Source: Ruegeria sp. HKCCSA071 (GTDB lineage: Bacteria > Pseudomonadota > Alphaproteobacteria > Rhodobacterales > Rhodobacteraceae). From it: a stretch of DNA of 61,955 nucleotides. The translations under genes and the position numbers were made by a program. The stretch is from assembly GCF_017872555.1 (NCBI RefSeq), contig NZ_JAEDOX010000016.1, positions 1-61,955 of the forward strand, written 5' to 3'. Positions within the stretch are counted from its first letter, which is position 1. The number at the start of each line of letters is the position of its first letter. Under the pieces are notes generated by a model that saw only the letters and a program-made list of their open reading frames with translations, did not search any database and had not been told where the DNA came from. This document shows, piece by piece, positions 60,300-61,955 of the stretch.

Positions 60300-61760
60300 A
60301 TGGGGATATCGGTCGAAACATTCTTTCTTGAGCTTAACGGTCAGGGCACGTTGCAGGCCCAGATCCAGCAGATGATTGCCGAGGGCATTCTGTCCGGTCG
60401 CTTTCATGTCGGGGAAAAACTGCCATCCTCGCGAAAGCTGGCCGCACATCTGGGTGTCAGCCGCATCACGGTAACGCTGGCTTATACCGAGTTGCTGGCA
60501 AATGATTATCTGACAGCTAAGGGCCGGTCAGGATATTACGTCTCGCAAAACGCGCCGGTTCCGCCCAAATACTCGCCCGTGCAGCGCGGCACGGAATCTG
60601 TCGACTGGGACAAGGCACTGGCACGCCGCTTTCTGGACAGCGACGTCCTGCCGAAACCCAGCAACTGGCGCGAATACCGCTATCCGTTCATCTACGGTCA
60701 GGCCGACCGGACCCTGTTTGACCACGCCAATTGGAGATTATGCGCGGTTCGCGCCTTGGGGCACAAAGACTTCGATTCGCTGACAGGGGATTACGTGGAT
60801 CAGGATGATCCGTTGCTGATCGAATTCATCGCGCGCCACACCCTGCCGCGCCGTGGTATCGTTGCCCGCCCCGAAGAAATCTTGATCACCCTGGGCGCGC
60901 AGAACGCGCTTTGGCTGGCCTCACGCATTTTGCTGACCCACAATCGCACTGCCGTAATCGAAGATCCCTGCTACTACGCGCTGCGAAGCCTTTTGAACCA
61001 CTGGGATTGCGCTGTGACGCCCCTGAGCGTCGATCGCGACGGCTTGCCACCCGAGGCGATCCCGGACAAAGCGGACGTCATCTTTACCACCCCCAGCCAT
61101 CAAAGCCCGACAACTGCGACGATGCCGGTCGACCGCCGCAACAAGCTGCTGGATCGGGCACGCGATCTGGATGCAATGGTTGTCGAGGACGACTATGAAT
61201 TCGAGATGGCCTTTCGCAGCGCACCTTCGCCCGCGCTCAAGTCCATGGATCGGGATGGGCGCGTGATTTACGTCGGCAGTTTTTCCAAGTCGCTGTTTCC
61301 GGGATTGCGGCTTGGATACATGGTCGGATCCGAACCTTTCATCCGCGAAGCACGTGCGCTTCGCTCGTTGGTCCTGCGCCACCCTCCGGGTCATATTCAG
61401 CGCACGGCAGCGTATTTTCTGTCATTGGGCCATTACGACGCGCAGATCCGACGTATGTCGAAAGCCCTGCAAGAGCGGCGCGATGCGATGGACAAAGCCA
61501 TCGAGGATAGCGGGCTGACAGTGGCCGGGCGGGGTGTTATGGGCGGCTCATCAATGTGGATGTCGGCCCCTGAGCACGTCAACACAACGCAACTTGCGCT
61601 AAAGCTGCAGAACCAGAGTGTTCATATCGAACCGGGTGCTCCGTTTTTCTCGGGGCCCGACAGGCCACAGAACTTCTACCGCCTCGGGTACTCTTCTATT
61701 TCGACCAACCGCATAGCCCCCGGCGTCGAACTTATCGCGGATGCCATCCGGGCTGCGTGA
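60300..61760 (+). CDS. tauR: MocR/GntR-type taurine regulator TauR
   Basis: This 486-residue protein has an N-terminal GntR winged helix (about 10-80, with SSRKLAAHLGVSRITVTLAY) fused to an aminotransferase-like domain. The PLP lysine lies in SFSKSLFPGLRLGY, preceded by the DDYEFE segment. This is the MocR architecture; TauR binds PLP and taurine and activates taurine-use genes. Its identity as TauR rests on the following xsc gene and the family-typical start MGISVETFFLELNGQG. The predicted transcript starts almost at the ATG. Confidence 0.92.
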   Translation: MGISVETFFLELNGQGTLQAQIQQMIAEGILSGRFHVGEKLPSSRKLAAHLGVSRITVTLAYTELLANDYLTAKGRSGYYVSQNAPVPPKYSPVQRGTESVDWDKALARRFLDSDVLPKPSNWREYRYPFIYGQADRTLFDHANWRLCAVRALGHKDFDSLTGDYVDQDDPLLIEFIARHTLPRRGIVARPEEILITLGAQNALWLASRILLTHNRTAVIEDPCYYALRSLLNHWDCAVTPLSVDRDGLPPEAIPDKADVIFTTPSHQSPTTATMPVDRRNKLLDRARDLDAMVVEDDYEFEMAFRSAPSPALKSMDRDGRVIYVGSFSKSLFPGLRLGYMVGSEPFIREARALRSLVLRHPPGHIQRTAAYFLSLGHYDAQIRRMSKALQERRDAMDKAIEDSGLTVAGRGVMGGSSMWMSAPEHVNTTQLALKLQNQSVHIEPGAPFFSGPDRPQNFYRLGYSSISTNRIAPGVELIADAIRAA

Positions 61761-61767
61761 GGTCGCA

Positions 61768-61800
61768 CTGGACATATTCCGCAGACGCGTCTGGCCCTAA
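61768..61800 (+). promoter_or_regulatory. Candidate TauR half-sites upstream of xsc
   Basis: CTGGACATAT (61768-61777) and CTGGCCCTAA (61791-61800) are direct repeats 23 bp apart that resemble the TauR motif CTGGACTTAA. They begin 8 bp after the tauR stop and end 85 bp before xsc, suitable for activation. Each has two or three mismatches. Confidence 0.45.
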
Positions 61801-61885
61801 CGCAGGTCGCACCCTTACGCCAAAACCATATCAACCCCCGGGCCCCGGTGCCTGGTTTCCTCACTCTTGCTTGGAGAGCACCCCT

Positions 61886-61955
61886 ATGAAGATGACGACG
61901 GAAGAGGCCTTTGTTAAGGTTTTGCAGATGCATGGTATTGAGCATGCGTTTGGGA
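61886..61955 (+). CDS. xsc: Sulfoacetaldehyde acetyltransferase, N-terminal part (cut by window edge)
   Basis: Only 23 codons are in the window: MKMTTEEAFVKVLQMHGIEH and onward, the conserved N-terminus of Xsc. The ThDP-dependent enzyme converts sulfoacetaldehyde and phosphate to acetyl phosphate and sulfite in taurine degradation. The ATG at 61886 follows a GGAGAG site. The tauR-xsc order is typical of marine Rhodobacterales, where pta usually follows. Confidence 0.9.
   Translation, partial: MKMTTEEAFVKVLQMHGIEHAFG

Overview
The window is a 62-kb piece of an alphaproteobacterial chromosome, most likely a marine member of the Rhodobacterales (Roseobacter group; genus not resolved). This rests on protein families rather than on any search: FnrL next to hemN and a cbb3 oxidase operon, a membrane-anchored cytochrome c_y beside pheA, the cell-cycle regulator family TrcR/DUF1013, a tauR-xsc taurine/sulfoacetaldehyde locus, GTG/TTG starts and high-GC codon use. 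No plasmid, phage, insertion-sequence or CRISPR signature was seen. The window cuts tuf at its left edge and xsc at its right edge.

Layout. 1-3.6 kb: str operon on the minus strand (rpsL-rpsG-fusA-tuf) behind its own strong promoter. 3.7-5.5 kb: a DMT-type exporter and a beta-propeller-like lipoprotein lie between rpoC and rpsL. 5.7-17.9 kb: rpoC, rpoB, rplL, rplJ, rplA and rplK on the minus strand, interrupted by a class II glutamine amidotransferase on the plus strand between rplJ and rplA. 18.3-21.5 kb: a plus-strand island of three exported proteins of unknown role (one peptidoglycan-binding-like, then two tandem paralogues) separates rplK from nusG-secE (21.6-22.5 kb). 22.6-31.7 kb: cbb3 cytochrome oxidase assembly genes (ccoGHIS) and structural genes (ccoNOQP), with a LysR regulator and a 52-residue ORF between them. 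31.8-35.2 kb: a UspA protein, a GlsB-like membrane protein, fnrL and hemN. 35.4-43.1 kb: an aberrant EF-G paralogue and a yejABEF-type peptide ABC importer. 43.2-48.8 kb: cytochrome c_y, pheA, a CPT-like kinase, an SRPBCC protein, nudC and a 5'-nucleotidase-like phosphoesterase. 48.9-52.4 kb: SRP RNA, rsgA, an alpha/beta hydrolase, a cobalamin riboswitch driving a DUF1636-like protein, and a dual-specificity-type phosphatase. 52.6-55.6 kb: dnaX-ybaB-recR. 55.6-58.8 kb: a histidine phosphatase in AT-richer DNA, small exported proteins, RNase T2 and trcR. 58.8-62 kb: ArsR-permease, tauR and the start of xsc.

How the genes fit together. The left third is the transcription/translation core. The middle is a low-oxygen respiration module: FnrL, FNR-type palindromes, the cbb3 oxidase with its copper-loading and maturation factors, cytochrome c_y as probable electron donor, and oxygen-independent haem synthesis. 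The right end starts a sulfonate degradation locus whose regulator appears to bind paired direct repeats over its own promoter. The least explained pieces are the three-gene exported island between rplK and nusG, the EF-G paralogue with an eroded GTPase centre, and the B12-riboswitch-controlled orphan gene. REP-like palindrome pairs occur at two gene junctions inside the rpo/str region.
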